Both the position numbers and the translations under genes were made by a program. From Pipra filicauda (Eukaryota; Chordata; Aves; Passeriformes; Pipridae): 64,000 nucleotides of DNA. How positions within the stretch are numbered: the first letter of the stretch is position 1; every line of letters begins with the position of its first letter. Below the pieces are notes generated by a model. That model had not been told where the DNA came from, ran no database searches, and saw only the letters and a program-made list of their open reading frames with translations. Positions 43,296-54,700 of the stretch are shown here, piece by piece. The stretch covers positions 558,001 to 622,000 of the forward strand of contig NW_024104510.1 of the NCBI RefSeq assembly GCF_003945595.2. The letters run 5' to 3'.

Positions 43296-43423
43296 CACAG
43301 AATCACAGAATATTCTGAGTTAGAAGGGACCCACAGGGATCATCGAGTCCAGCTGGAGTGAATGGCCCATACAGGGATCAAACCCACGACCTCGGTGTTA
43401 TTTGCACCCTGCTTTATCAACTT
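43296..43423 (-). mobile_element. tRNA-Ile/CR1 composite SINE (TguSINE1 type)
   Basis: Read on the minus strand, the head resembles tRNA-Ile: a degenerate A-box region, then AACACCGAGGTCGTGGGTTT with a B box at 43384-43375 (GGTTTGATCC against consensus GGTTCGATCC). The tail is a CR1-like 3' end passing through GATGATCCCTGTGGGTCCC to ATTCTGTGATTCTGTG. A tRNA-Ile head fused to a CR1 tail is the known structure of TguSINE1, which CR1 machinery mobilises in songbirds. Divergence from tRNA-Ile shows it is a SINE and not a functional tRNA gene. Confidence 0.85.
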
Positions 43424-43733
43424 GCTTCTTCTCACTTCTAAACTGCTGCGACTATCAAGCAGGAATCCTATGCTGTTCTTTCCTTCTTATTCTCATCCTC
43501 CTCATAAACCCATTTTGAAAAGGGTACTAGAAAGAAACATGTTTACTGCTGTCTTAACTGGCAGGTTGTTCAGAGCAACTGCTGGAGGTCTGTGATTAAA
43601 CATGTTCAAGCACAAAGAGTTTCCAGTGCTGGGATTCGATACATTATGAATAGGCAGTTACCAGGCTTTGCTGGGCAGAACAGTCCTGTTCAGACAAAAC
43701 TCTGCAGAAATAAAACCTGATTTTGTATAGAGT

Positions 43734-44267
43734 TCATAGAATGATTTGAGTTGGAAGGCTCCTTAAAGATCATCCAGTTCCAAAGCCCCTGCCGTGAGCT
43801 GGGACACCTTCCACTAGACCAGGTCGCTCCAAGCCCCATTCAACCTGGCCTTGAACACTTCCAGGGATGGAGCATCCACAGCTTCCCTGGGCAACCTGCG
43901 CCAGGGCCTCACCACCCTCACAGTGAAGAATTTCTTCCTAATATCTAATGTAAACCTACTCTCTGTCAGTTTGGAGCTGTTCCCCCTTGTCCTGTCACTA
44001 CGTGCTCTTATAAATAGTCTCCATCTTCCCTGTACTGGAAGGCCACAGTTAGGTCACCCTGAAGTCTTCTCTTTTCCAGACTGAACAATCCCAATTTTCT
44101 TAGACTTTCCTTATAGAAGGGGTGCTCCATCCTCCTAATCAATGTGGTGGCCTCTTCTGGACTCGCTCCAAGAGGTCCATGTCTTGCCTGTGCTGGGCAC
44201 ACCAGAGCTGGATGCAGCACTGAAGGTGGGGTCTCACCAGAGCAGAGGGGCAGAATCACCTCCCTCC
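43734..44267 (-). mobile_element. CR1 LINE, 3' part with ORF2 C-terminal remnant
   Basis: About 530 bp of a 5'-truncated CR1. The minus strand encodes LRKLGLFSLEKRRLQGDL (near 44100-44040), the well-known CR1 reverse-transcriptase ORF2 tail. The rest follows the CR1 3' region down to the terminal CATTCTATGA at 43734. Stops and frame breaks show that it is dead. It sits about 310 bp from the SINE in the same orientation. Confidence 0.95.
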
Positions 44268-47200
44268 ACAAATGCAAGATGCGTAGAACATTTTGGAAGT
44301 CTTAAGCAGGTCTGTTTTCTCCCCAGATGGCAAAAAGGAGTATTAGTACCCACTTAGATGTGGTGAAATCCTGTTGCTAGGATCCCACTCCAGGGTTCTT
44401 CAGAAGATTTGTTGTTTAACAACACATTCAAGTTTGCCTCTTCAGCTTTCCAATTTGTGTAGCCCACTTGAACAATTTTGTAACACACCTTCAGATTGCT
44501 CATTTCCCCCAACCCAGCCAACATAAAGAAGTTGGTTCTTGCTAAGTTTGAAAGATTTGTGTGCAGATGTTTCATGGGGACAAACTGAAATACAGAAGCA
44601 ATGCACATCAGAGCCCAGCAGTGGCTAATCAATTTGCTAGAAAAGTGGTACTATTAGCAGAGTGGGTCCAACTCCTTCTGTGTAGCTATAGTGAACAGAG
44701 CCATATCTAGGTTTGTGCTAACCTACAAATCTCATTATATAAACATTGTGATTCCTGGTAAAATTAACTGTCCAGGATTGTCTCAAGTGAAGAGAAAACT
44801 TCATTTTCATAGCCTTTGTTTGAGTTACAAAGTTCCTTTAACTCTAAATGCATCACCAAGTTTTTAAATGCCAGTTTTATCACACTGATTCCTCAAGTGA
44901 GTTTAAAGCAGAGAATATCTCAGAAGGAACATCACAAAAATACAGCTTGCTCTGTAGGCTTCACATAGCTTGTTTTAACAATGGAAGCTCAAGAGGATTT
45001 TGTGTTCTCTCCTCTCCTGCTTTTACCCCAGGGAAGGCAGCATTGCTAATAAAACCTACAAAGATCAACCCTAAAAATAAATATCTGCTGTTGGTCTAGA
45101 CAGCTCTGGTTCTTGAAAGAATTTGATCTGGGTGGTAATTACACTTCACTTTCGATCCATATATGAATTCAGTACTGGAAAGATGTGTCAGACCTTTATC
45201 TTTCTATCCTCTCCTGATCCATCCATCAGCATTTACAAAGCATCCATCATAGCAAAAACAGCACTGGAGATTGAAGTCCTTTGTTCATTCACACAGCAAA
45301 CAGCACAGACAACAATAGTGGAAGCTTCTTCTTTACATTACCCTGCCATCATTCTTGCACCAGGACCAGAGAGAACAAGTTTAAGGGTAAGAAAGCATCC
45401 CTTTTATTCATCAACTTATGTTTTAAATTTGCCTGCTTTCAAGCTCTCTGCCAGGGAAGGCAGACTGTACATACAAATATCTAATAAAAGATCTCATCTC
45501 TCTCTGAATGCTGAGCTTCCATTCTATCCTTAGACCACCATGACTTCAACATGGCTATTACATTACTAATAACTAGTAGACTGGGAGGTATCAATTTTAC
45601 AAGAGAATGCTTGTCTGATGATAACACCACCAAAATCTGGTGAGCACTCTGTTTAAACGCAAGGAAGAGAAAGGATTCATCTCCGCTGGTACTCTAGAGA
45701 CTGTTTCTGTGCTTAACTTATGGCCTCAAAGAATCAGCTCAGCAGCTTATTTGGTGGTGATCAGATTTTTGTTCTTTCAACCGATGCCTTTGCAAAGTCC
45801 TGTCCTGAAGCCCCCAGATCTTGGTGCAAAAATAGGTGAACAATGACTATTCCAGCATCAGAGACTGGAAAGATATTCTTATGATGACCAGATTTCCCAT
45901 TTTGATCACAATGTTCTCCTGTCTAAATTCACTTTACTAGATTCTAATTCACCAGTTGCCAGATGATCAGGATTTTTTTGATACTTAAATAATTCTTTTC
46001 CTTTTCTCGTTGTTTCTCTAGCTTTCCACCACCACTATTGTAAAAACAATTGAAAATGGGGAAAACCAATCTAAGTCTAAATCCTGCCTTTGCCTCTCCA
46101 CAAAACTGGATTCTTCTCTTTCATGGTAAAGATCTTCATTAATTTTACTTCAAGGATAGAATTTCAAGGGAGGAATAGTATTACTCACGTGCCTGCTGTT
46201 TTTGGCAGGCAGTGACATGTACAGAGCAAAGCCACAGGTCCTGTTATTGCCTTCAAGTTAGAGAAAAAAGAAAGAGAGAGAGAAACAAAGGCATTGCTGT
46301 TTCAGAGAAAGAGAAATGAGTAATGGGTATTTTGTGGGTCACACTAACCTGTATGGACACTTCTGAGTAATTCTTCGAAACCTGAGGTCTTCAAGAGGTC
46401 ACTTGTTTCTTAAACATCCATTTACGGTAAATTTAGAAAACATATAGCTCTGGGTAAAGTGAATCTCAATTCTCCTACTTGAAGACTGGTTGCAATCATG
46501 TCAAGATCACTCATCTAGTTTCAGGCTCAGTTGTGGGGCTTTATACCAATATCAGGCATCACACATAAAAAAAACCCAAACATGTCTAAAGTTGTTTCAT
46601 AAAGTGAAGAGAATGTTTTCAATCTCCAGGAAAACATATCATTGGGAAAAAGCTGAACTGGAGAATGCTGTTTTCAGTGGAGCTAAGACAATTCCTGTCA
46701 GTAATCCCTTACCTTTAATTTCCAATTTCCTTTTGATGCTCCTTGCTGAACTCAAGACAGACTGAGGACAGAAACGCACTGTGTGTGTTTGTGCAGCACC
46801 TAAAACAATGGAATCCCAATCTCAATTTGGGTTTTCAAGCATTATAAAAATATGAAAAGGAATAATTAACAAAAATTAGCATGTTTAGAGGCCCTCTGAC
46901 TAGACCTGAATACGACAACTCTCTAGATCAGAGAATGACAGCCTACAGACCACATCTGACCTATGGGATGAGTCTGGTGATTTTGTACCATAAGATCTCT
47001 GGTTTATGATCAGAGGTGGATGTAGCCATGTGAGCTGAGGCACTTATTGTTCCCATCTGTTTACACCATTTTTATGCCAGAGTTCACTGGTGTCACCACG
47101 AAGAGGATTTAATGGTATATGTAGCCCTGTTCAGTTACCATGCAATATAGCTCGTTTTATTCACACAAACTCAAACAAAACAAGTTAGCTGCAGCATTTG

Positions 47201-50200
47201 CTAACATGTTAGACTGGGAACCGTGATAGTGCAAGAAAAGAAAAGGCCAAAGTCAGTGGGGAAGGCAATGACATGACAGCCAAATCTGCCTGTGACTAAA
47301 GCTGATCCTTAATATAATATTACAATGTTTAGAAATCTCTCCAAAAGCGCTATTATATTATTTGGCCAGAAACTCAACATTCTGTATCCAGATAACCATA
47401 ATTCTGGTTTACAATTCTTTCACTTGCACCTTAAGTAAATCACTTAACAGTCAGACTTCAACTTTGTATGTCAAAATCGCTTATTGCCAAAGCATTTCAG
47501 AGTGAGCTGGAAGGGAGATGTGAAGGTTGGTTAGTCAGCGTTTCTTTGCTGCTGGAGCTGAGCAATCTCCAAGGGATCCATGACTACAGTGAACCCCCAG
47601 TCCTCTGAAGTTTTGTGATTGACTCAGGGGAGTCAGAATTTTATGTGTAGAATTGATAGCAACTACAGACCAGCCTTGCTTGAGAATTCAGCCCTAGACA
47701 TGCTGAGACAAGAGTTAGGGAGTTTAGGAAGGGTTGTGTGGCTATGAATACAACACAAGAAGGATTCATAATGCTACAAGCCACACCATTAGACTCGGAT
47801 CAGAGGTTTCCAAGAACCTGGAACACGTGAGAGTTCAAGAACAATCACGCTGAGCCAGCTGACAGCTCCCTTTAGCCCAGTGCATTGTTTTCAACAGTAA
47901 GGTAAAGAATATAAGAAACAGGGTGTGTATATAGAGCAATTCTTCCCCAGGGACATCCTCCTACTCTCCAGCAATCAACAGTTTATCACTGAGAGATCAC
48001 ACAGAACTATTCTGTTTAACAGTCACAAATGGACATACCTTCCATAAATTTTCCTAATCCCATTTTTAACCTACATCGACTTCTGATCTTCACACCATTT
48101 CATGGCAATAAGTTTCTAAATGTAATTAGGAATTGCACAAAAAAGTGCTTCCCTGTTACCAGCTATAGACACAAAATTAGTCAGTGCCATCTAGCTAGTG
48201 GCCAGAGCAATGCTTGTTCCTGCACGAAGTACTAGACTTCATTTACATTCTGGGTAAGTATACGACACCTTAGAGTGTTTAAATCATAATGATTTAACAC
48301 TACCTTGAAAGGAAAAAAAAGATGTTTTCAAAAGTAAGAGATGTTGGGTATCATCCAAAGTGCCTCCTCTAGCAATACTCTCTACCCACTGTCTAGACCA
48401 ACAATATTCAGATAAGAATCTGAATCCTGATCCCTACACTGGAATGTTAGGCATGTAGATCATCACATATCCCTATTCAGAATACCTCTCTCTGTGCTAC
48501 ATGCCACTGCTTTGAGAGCAATGGGACAGCCCGCTGCAAAAAGTTATAATAAAATCCTGTAACAGATGGAGGGGGAAAAGCCTCCTTTGCGTTCTGCGCA
48601 CAATCGCCTCAATCTCTCCCCACCAGAACTGTTATGTCTCAAAGACAGAAGCCAAAAGATGGCTGCACAAGCTGTGTTCACTTCTGTGGCTGCCTGCAGC
48701 AACCCAATGGATAAACAACAGCCATTTCAGCTGGAGAATTAGAAAAACCATCTAAGTGCATTGCTCATTGGAGGCATTTCCAGTGGAGTGCAAAGTGTCA
48801 CAGGACGAAACAAAGAAAAGCAGAACCTTCTGCAAGTAGAGATTTCAGCATCTGCATAGCTTGCAGGAGTACTTCACATTCAGCATCTGTCTTTGAAGGT
48901 GAAACTTTCTATACTGGTCACTGAGGGAACAATTACATGCAAATAAATTGGCACCCTTAACTCAACAGGGTCTGAAACATATGGGGACAAGCCAGTCGAC
49001 ATTTTTCTTCCAGAAATAAGCCGCTTCTATCATGGAAATAATCTTAATGTTTGCTGACACTATAATTAAGAATTAAAGCTGCAGAAAAATGTGAGGTTTG
49101 CTAAAACTCAATAGATATCTTTTATCCATACAATATATGGCACCAAAATATTCAGCGTTCTGGGGATGATAATTAATCAGTGTTCTCTTGCTGAAGTTCT
49201 TTTAATTGTCTGTGATGGGCTGTGTTGGGGGGGGACTATTGAGTTTTAACAGGGAACAAGATCAGGCACCATGGGGAATACTTACATGAATAAAGATTGC
49301 ATGATCAAGATCTTTGATCTGGGAATTGCTATTCTGTAATCATCTGTAAAGCACCAGGAGTGCCTCTGGCACTGTATATAAAATAATAAACGATTAACAA
49401 TAAATCATGTAATTAAATCTTCGAACATTCTTTTCATAATTCTTGCCTCAGATTTAAGTTCCCACATCAGACATGTTAGGTCCTCATAATATTATTAAAG
49501 TTCCTACACTTCAGCTTTTAAAATTCCCCTAGGGATCTATTGTTTCTTTGTTTAATGTGTTTATGAGCCAAAGGCTCCATTAAATACAATGGGGAAACTC
49601 ACAGACCTTTAAAAACTTTGCCACCAGAGACATTTCTTAGGAAACAGGACCATTTTTGTCATTCCATCGTGTAACTATTGGAAAGTCTATTGATCAGAGA
49701 AGTTCTAGGAGAAAAACAGAAAAAAATATTCCACCTCCATGGATCATCAAGTCAATAAGGCCACAAGGCTAGAAAAGGCAGAACTGCTGCACACAGACAG
49801 CTTTCCTTCCTCCATTGCATCTCGTCATTCACATAATCCCATATTAAGAATATTTTCTATTATGATCACTTTTGATGCCTCATCACCTTTGTAGATCCTG
49901 TCTGTAAGGACAAGAAAAAGAAAAGACCAAACCTCCTTGTATTTCCTTGGTTTGGAAGATAAGGAGATGGGCAGATACTTATGTTCCTCTAAACCCACAC
50001 TGTACATTGTCCCCTACAGACTTGAACGGAACATTTGGTCTGAGATATGCAGCCAAACCAGTAGAAATTTTGACTATTAAACACTGATGTTTAAAAGTGA
50101 ATTTACATCTACCTTCAAAGGGACTTAAATATGGTAAGAGAGCAGGAGAGAAGGATGAAGCCACTGTCAGTGTGCTGAAGAAGCTGGAGTTGCCAGACAC

Positions 50201-50282
50201 CCTTCATGGTCTGAACCCTTGTTGAAAATTATTTGACATTGTGATCCATTGTGGTATATTTTAGAGGGGTTATATTATCCAC
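44268..50282. other. Gene-free intergenic sequence
   Basis: Unique AT-rich sequence. A purine run lies at 46261-46290, and a stretch at 46930-46990 vaguely resembles a hAT transposon end. A CTCF-like core GTGCCATCTAG begins at 48184. The segment 48590-48780 includes an AAGATGGCTGC YY1-like word and reads like conserved non-coding sequence, but I cannot test that. Confidence 0.55.
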
Positions 50283-50375
50283 CTGCCAGGTTCTTCTCAA
50301 TTGCTTGCCTCACTTCTTCAAAAGGTAAAACTCCATCAGAATTAAAGTCTCCTTGGTGAAGCCACAAAGGATAAA
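50283..50375 (-). other. Possible orphan exon encoding an EF-hand loop
   Basis: The minus strand reads HQGDFNSDGVLPFEEVRQAI. D-F-N-S-D-G-V-L-P-F-E-E has every ligand position of a canonical EF-hand calcium loop (1 D, 3 N, 5 D, 6 G, 8 L, 12 E) and runs on into a helix-like VRQAIEKNLA. A possible donor (CAG|GTGGAT) ends it and an AG (ACCCCAG) precedes it, giving a 93-nt phase 1-1 exon. Against it, the pyrimidine tract is weak, the entering helix is poor, and I found no partner exons. It could be a relic, an exon of an unknown gene, or chance. Confidence 0.2.
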
Positions 50376-51675
50376 CTGGGGTGCTGTGATTTATCAATGC
50401 AGCCTCACAATTCAAAGAAGACACAGAGCTAAGTGGGGAGTTCACACTTGTGTAAAAGTGCATCCAAGGGATATGCAGGGTTACTCTGTAAAAGCCTAAG
50501 TCTAAAACGAAAAATGCCTGGTATCAATCTGAGTGACACCACAGCAGTGAAGTTGGTTCATCTGCAGTTGAGTTGACAGTTTCTCAACATAAAAAAAGCT
50601 TAGAATGAGGTTAGTGTGAGCCACGGGTGAAATGGAAATTCCTTTGGCCTTGACTAATGCATTTTAAGTGACTCCCACTTAGGGTCAGAAAATTACAAGT
50701 TCTATTTTGTTAAACAGTTAAAAAAACAAACACATTCTGTATCGGGCTGTAAAGTTCTACATTCCAGTGAACACGAGGGATGGTGAACATAGCCTGTGGG
50801 CCAAACACAGCCCACGCAGAGCTTCACACTGTTGAAGCTTTCATCTTCAGCACCCTGAGGTACAGCCCACAGAGACAACAGGATCTCGACGTGCAGTGCT
50901 CCATCTTGCTCCAGCCTAACACATATCACATGTCAGGACCTGCACCTTCCGTGAGCCGCACTGTCACACCACCACTGAAGAGACTCACGGCTCGCTGTGT
51001 AAGTATTCAGGAGGTGGGGGGGCTTCATTTGGATTTCAAGAGGATGAGACTTCAGTGCAACTTGTGTAACCAGCATGGTTACCACAGGGCTGCTTCTTGT
51101 TCAGGAGTTAGTAATGGACAGTGGACATATTCACTCACCAGTTTGCTGATTCCTGATGAACTGCATTCTCATGTAACATATGTCCCATGCTAACATTTAC
51201 AAGTCACGAAAAAATACAAACCAAGTGTGTTTCCCTCCCACCTCACAAAATTCATAGAGAAATCAAGTGTATGCTTGGTTGTAAAGATATCTGAAAGACA
51301 GCAAGGAATAAGGTCATGCAAAATTTCACACAAACAAGGGAATTTTCATGGTAGATAATTTATATCTCATGACCCAGTGTTATGTAAGGAGTGTTAGAAA
51401 AATGAAGCGTGGATAAATGAAGTTGCAGCTGTATCTCTGTAACACCTTTACAAGACTTCATGGTATAACCTTAATGAAGAAATCTGGTAGCATGATCTAC
51501 CTTCCCAAATTGCCAGCGAAAATTTATTATTATAATTAATAATATGGTATCTTACTATTAAAAAATGTTGCAGACAAGTTCTCAATACCCCTGTAAAATA
51601 GCTGAGAACAGAGCTGGCATGCCAAGCATTTCAATCAAGTCAGTTTACTGCCCAGTGTAAATCCAGAGCTACCAG

Positions 51676-51750
51676 TACAAAAAGCATACAAAAAGCATCC
51701 ATACAAAACCATACAAAAAGCATACAAAAAGCATCCTCATACAAAAAGCA
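51676..51750. repeat. Short tandem array of TACAAAAAGCA units
   Basis: Six copies of TACAAAAAGCA or close variants, some extended by TCC or TCCTCA, form a nested duplication: two units, one short unit, two units, one unit. The near-identity of the units suggests recent expansion. Confidence 0.9.
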
Positions 51751-54700
51751 GTTCTGCTAATGACAGTCAAGTTATTTAGCTGTGGTAACAGAATAAAAAA
51801 GGACTAGAATAGATTTATAATTTCTCATTCCCAAATCTTAGACCAAATCTGAGAATCACATCTCATTTCTTAGCTTAGTATTCTGTTCTGTCTTTTGAGT
51901 TACCTTTAGTTGACTTGAACTTTACAGCAGTCTGATCAACCACTATCAGCTCTCTGTAGAGAAAGAGATTGAGTTATTCAGGATAGATCCTTTTTTTTTT
52001 TTAAGACTCACACTCAAAAATATATTTTCATCTTTTTAATATTATACCCACATGAAAACTGAAAGTTTTTTTCTACTAACATTAATCACTTCCATTTGCA
52101 TTATGTATTGAAGGGAACTAAATTTTATCTTGTAGGTTCAGTTTAATTCCTCCTCCAATACCTTCAGTACTGGAGATACCAGCTTCCTCTATGCCAGCAG
52201 TATAACAGTGGAAACAACGTTCCTTGTACTCATGGTCCAGGCTGCATTACTGGGCTCTAGGGTTGAAGAGACCCTTTACAGAGGACAGCAGTACCCTGTT
52301 TGCTGTTCTGCCATGGTCTCAGCATGCAATCTTGAACAAAATGTTTAATTGTAAAATCCTGTTTTCTTTTCTTCAGATGAAAGAAATTAGACAATAATTT
52401 ATAGCCTCCTTTTTAAATGCTCTCAGATTTATGAATGAAGCAACCCTCCTTCCCTTGCTATTGCATTCCTGCAATGGCTTTAGGTCGGAAACAAAGGATG
52501 TTGGGTTAGAAGAGTGACTAATAAGCAACCTAAAAACAAAAGGAACCTAGTACAAGGACAGCATGACCTCCAGTCGTTGCTTCTGCTGCTCTCAGACACA
52601 CACCAAGGATTAGCAGTTGCCCTACACAACTCCCTTGAACAGCAGAACAGTGAAAAAAAAAAAAGACAAAGCCTCTTGTCCCAAGCTTACTGCTCAAAGG
52701 ACACAAAATACTAAGTTCATTCCTAACTTATAAAGAGTATTTATTTGGAGAAAACTCTGGGAGGGAATCCTATGGAAATTAACCCTTGCTTCTCTGGATG
52801 CAATTACTACATGCAGAACTTCCAGAGTTCTCCAAAAATTCCTAGTCCTTAGAAGCAGCAAATGTTCTGATCCGTTTCTCATGTAACCATCCAGCCCATA
52901 ACCACCAGAGCCAGGCTGAAGGGAACAGTTATGCAACAGAGCCTGTGAAAGACAAAAAACTGCTCCAGGCCAATTGGCTGCTTACATCATATATTTTCAT
53001 GCTCTGTTTACAGACTCTCTGTATAGGCACCTCACAATTCTGCTGTATAAGAGGTGGTGAGTATCTTCTGATGAAGTAAGATAAAAAACAATCAACTTAC
53101 TGAATGTTCATCTCAAATTTCAACTGAACAGTCTTTTAAGTGTCACGTGTTTAACTGAGGGGGGGTTGTTTCTTTTTTAAAATGTCTAAACCTTGAATAG
53201 GCTAAGTATGATGAGTGAGTGGGCCTTCCATATAACCCTTGGGAAGTATTCTTTGAGACCACAAATTCCAACACGTTCAGTTCTGAACTCTCTTGTATAT
53301 GTTCCTGCTTCCTATCAGCACTAACAAGCTAAAGAGGGGACTCTGAAACCTCCACTAAGAAGATGCTGATACTACTTTAGCAGTATTTTAGTGAATATTT
53401 TCCCCCAGTTGCAGTGCTGGCTAAAGCAGCTCCTCTTTCCCAGAGTGACCAGAGAACTGGTTCAGGTAAAAGCTACATATTGTCTTCTACCTGTGTCAGT
53501 TCCTCAAGCTGCTCACACTGCAAACAATCCCTGCTTGGGCCCTGCAAGCACTTTCAGCAGCATGCACTGAACAGCTTAAAAATTCCTGGAAATTCTCCTT
53601 CATCCATCACCCAGAATTGCACCTATCAATTAGGCATGCAGGACAAAAGAAATCAAGCAGTTCTGTGACAGTAGGTTTCAAAAGCGGAAACACAACATCC
53701 AAGTTCCTCCAAGACTTGACTATCTCTGAGCAGAGCAATGCATAAGAAGGGAGTTCATCCCCAGCTAGAAGAACACACTACAAAGACTAAACATTTTTTA
53801 CATCTCTGGACATTAAAAATTTCAGAGCCAGAGTCAACGTTTTCAAACACATTATGTACTTTTGCACACAGAACTCCATGGCTTTAGATATTCAGTCCTC
53901 TTTTGACTCTCATCAGGATTAAAAATCCTGGGGATTAATAACTAATGTTAGCACAACGCAACACAAAAAAACAAGTGGGTGGGCAAATTGAAAGCATGCT
54001 CTGCAACTCACAGTCTAAAACCTTTTCCTTTCAGCACAAGGAAAGGACTTCCTAGGGTAGAAACACCTTGAACAGAAAACAAATGTTTCAGTGATGTACC
54101 TGCATGTTTTGAATAGGCCAAAACTTAAATCCTTCCTTACGTGGCTTATGAGAATAGGTGTTTTTGAAAAGAAAGTCATGTACCTGACATTTTTCCTAGT
54201 AGTATGTTGAAATGATCATCAGCTCAAAACTGCAACTGCAGTTTGTAACTACAGCTTAGAAAGAGTTTCAGAGATCTGCAGATGGCGGCAAAAGGCATCC
54301 ACTAACACCAACTTTAATGACATGTCTTCTATGAGATCAAAACAGTGCATACAGAAGCTTCATCAACATGTAGATGTTTTAAGTGTTCACTAATGTTTAA
54401 GATTGTTCCTTTTCTGCTTTTAAAAAAAACCTAAATACTAGTTAGAGGAAAACAGAAGAGAAATTAAAAAACTATCAGTCACAATAAAGAACATACTAGA
54501 ATAAATTATTTCAACTGAGAACTTCACTAACTATAGGCTACAAAAGAAGGAAAATGCAAAGGAGGTTTGGTCAGTGATTTCATTGACGCTGTTAAAATTT
54601 ACTTTTTGTGAACCAATGAGTCACTTGCATTGAATCAGATGTACAGCTTGCACCCTTTTCAAAAAAGGAATGAAGAGACAGAACAATACTGAAAGAATCC

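Noticed and set aside
43374..43423. tRNA-Ile gene
   Set aside because: The tRNA-like part is diverged, has a damaged B box and degenerate A-box region, and continues into a CR1 tail, so it is a SINE head.
50780..51193. 137-codon open frame, plus strand
   Set aside because: It overlaps a possible transposon relic and shows no domain.
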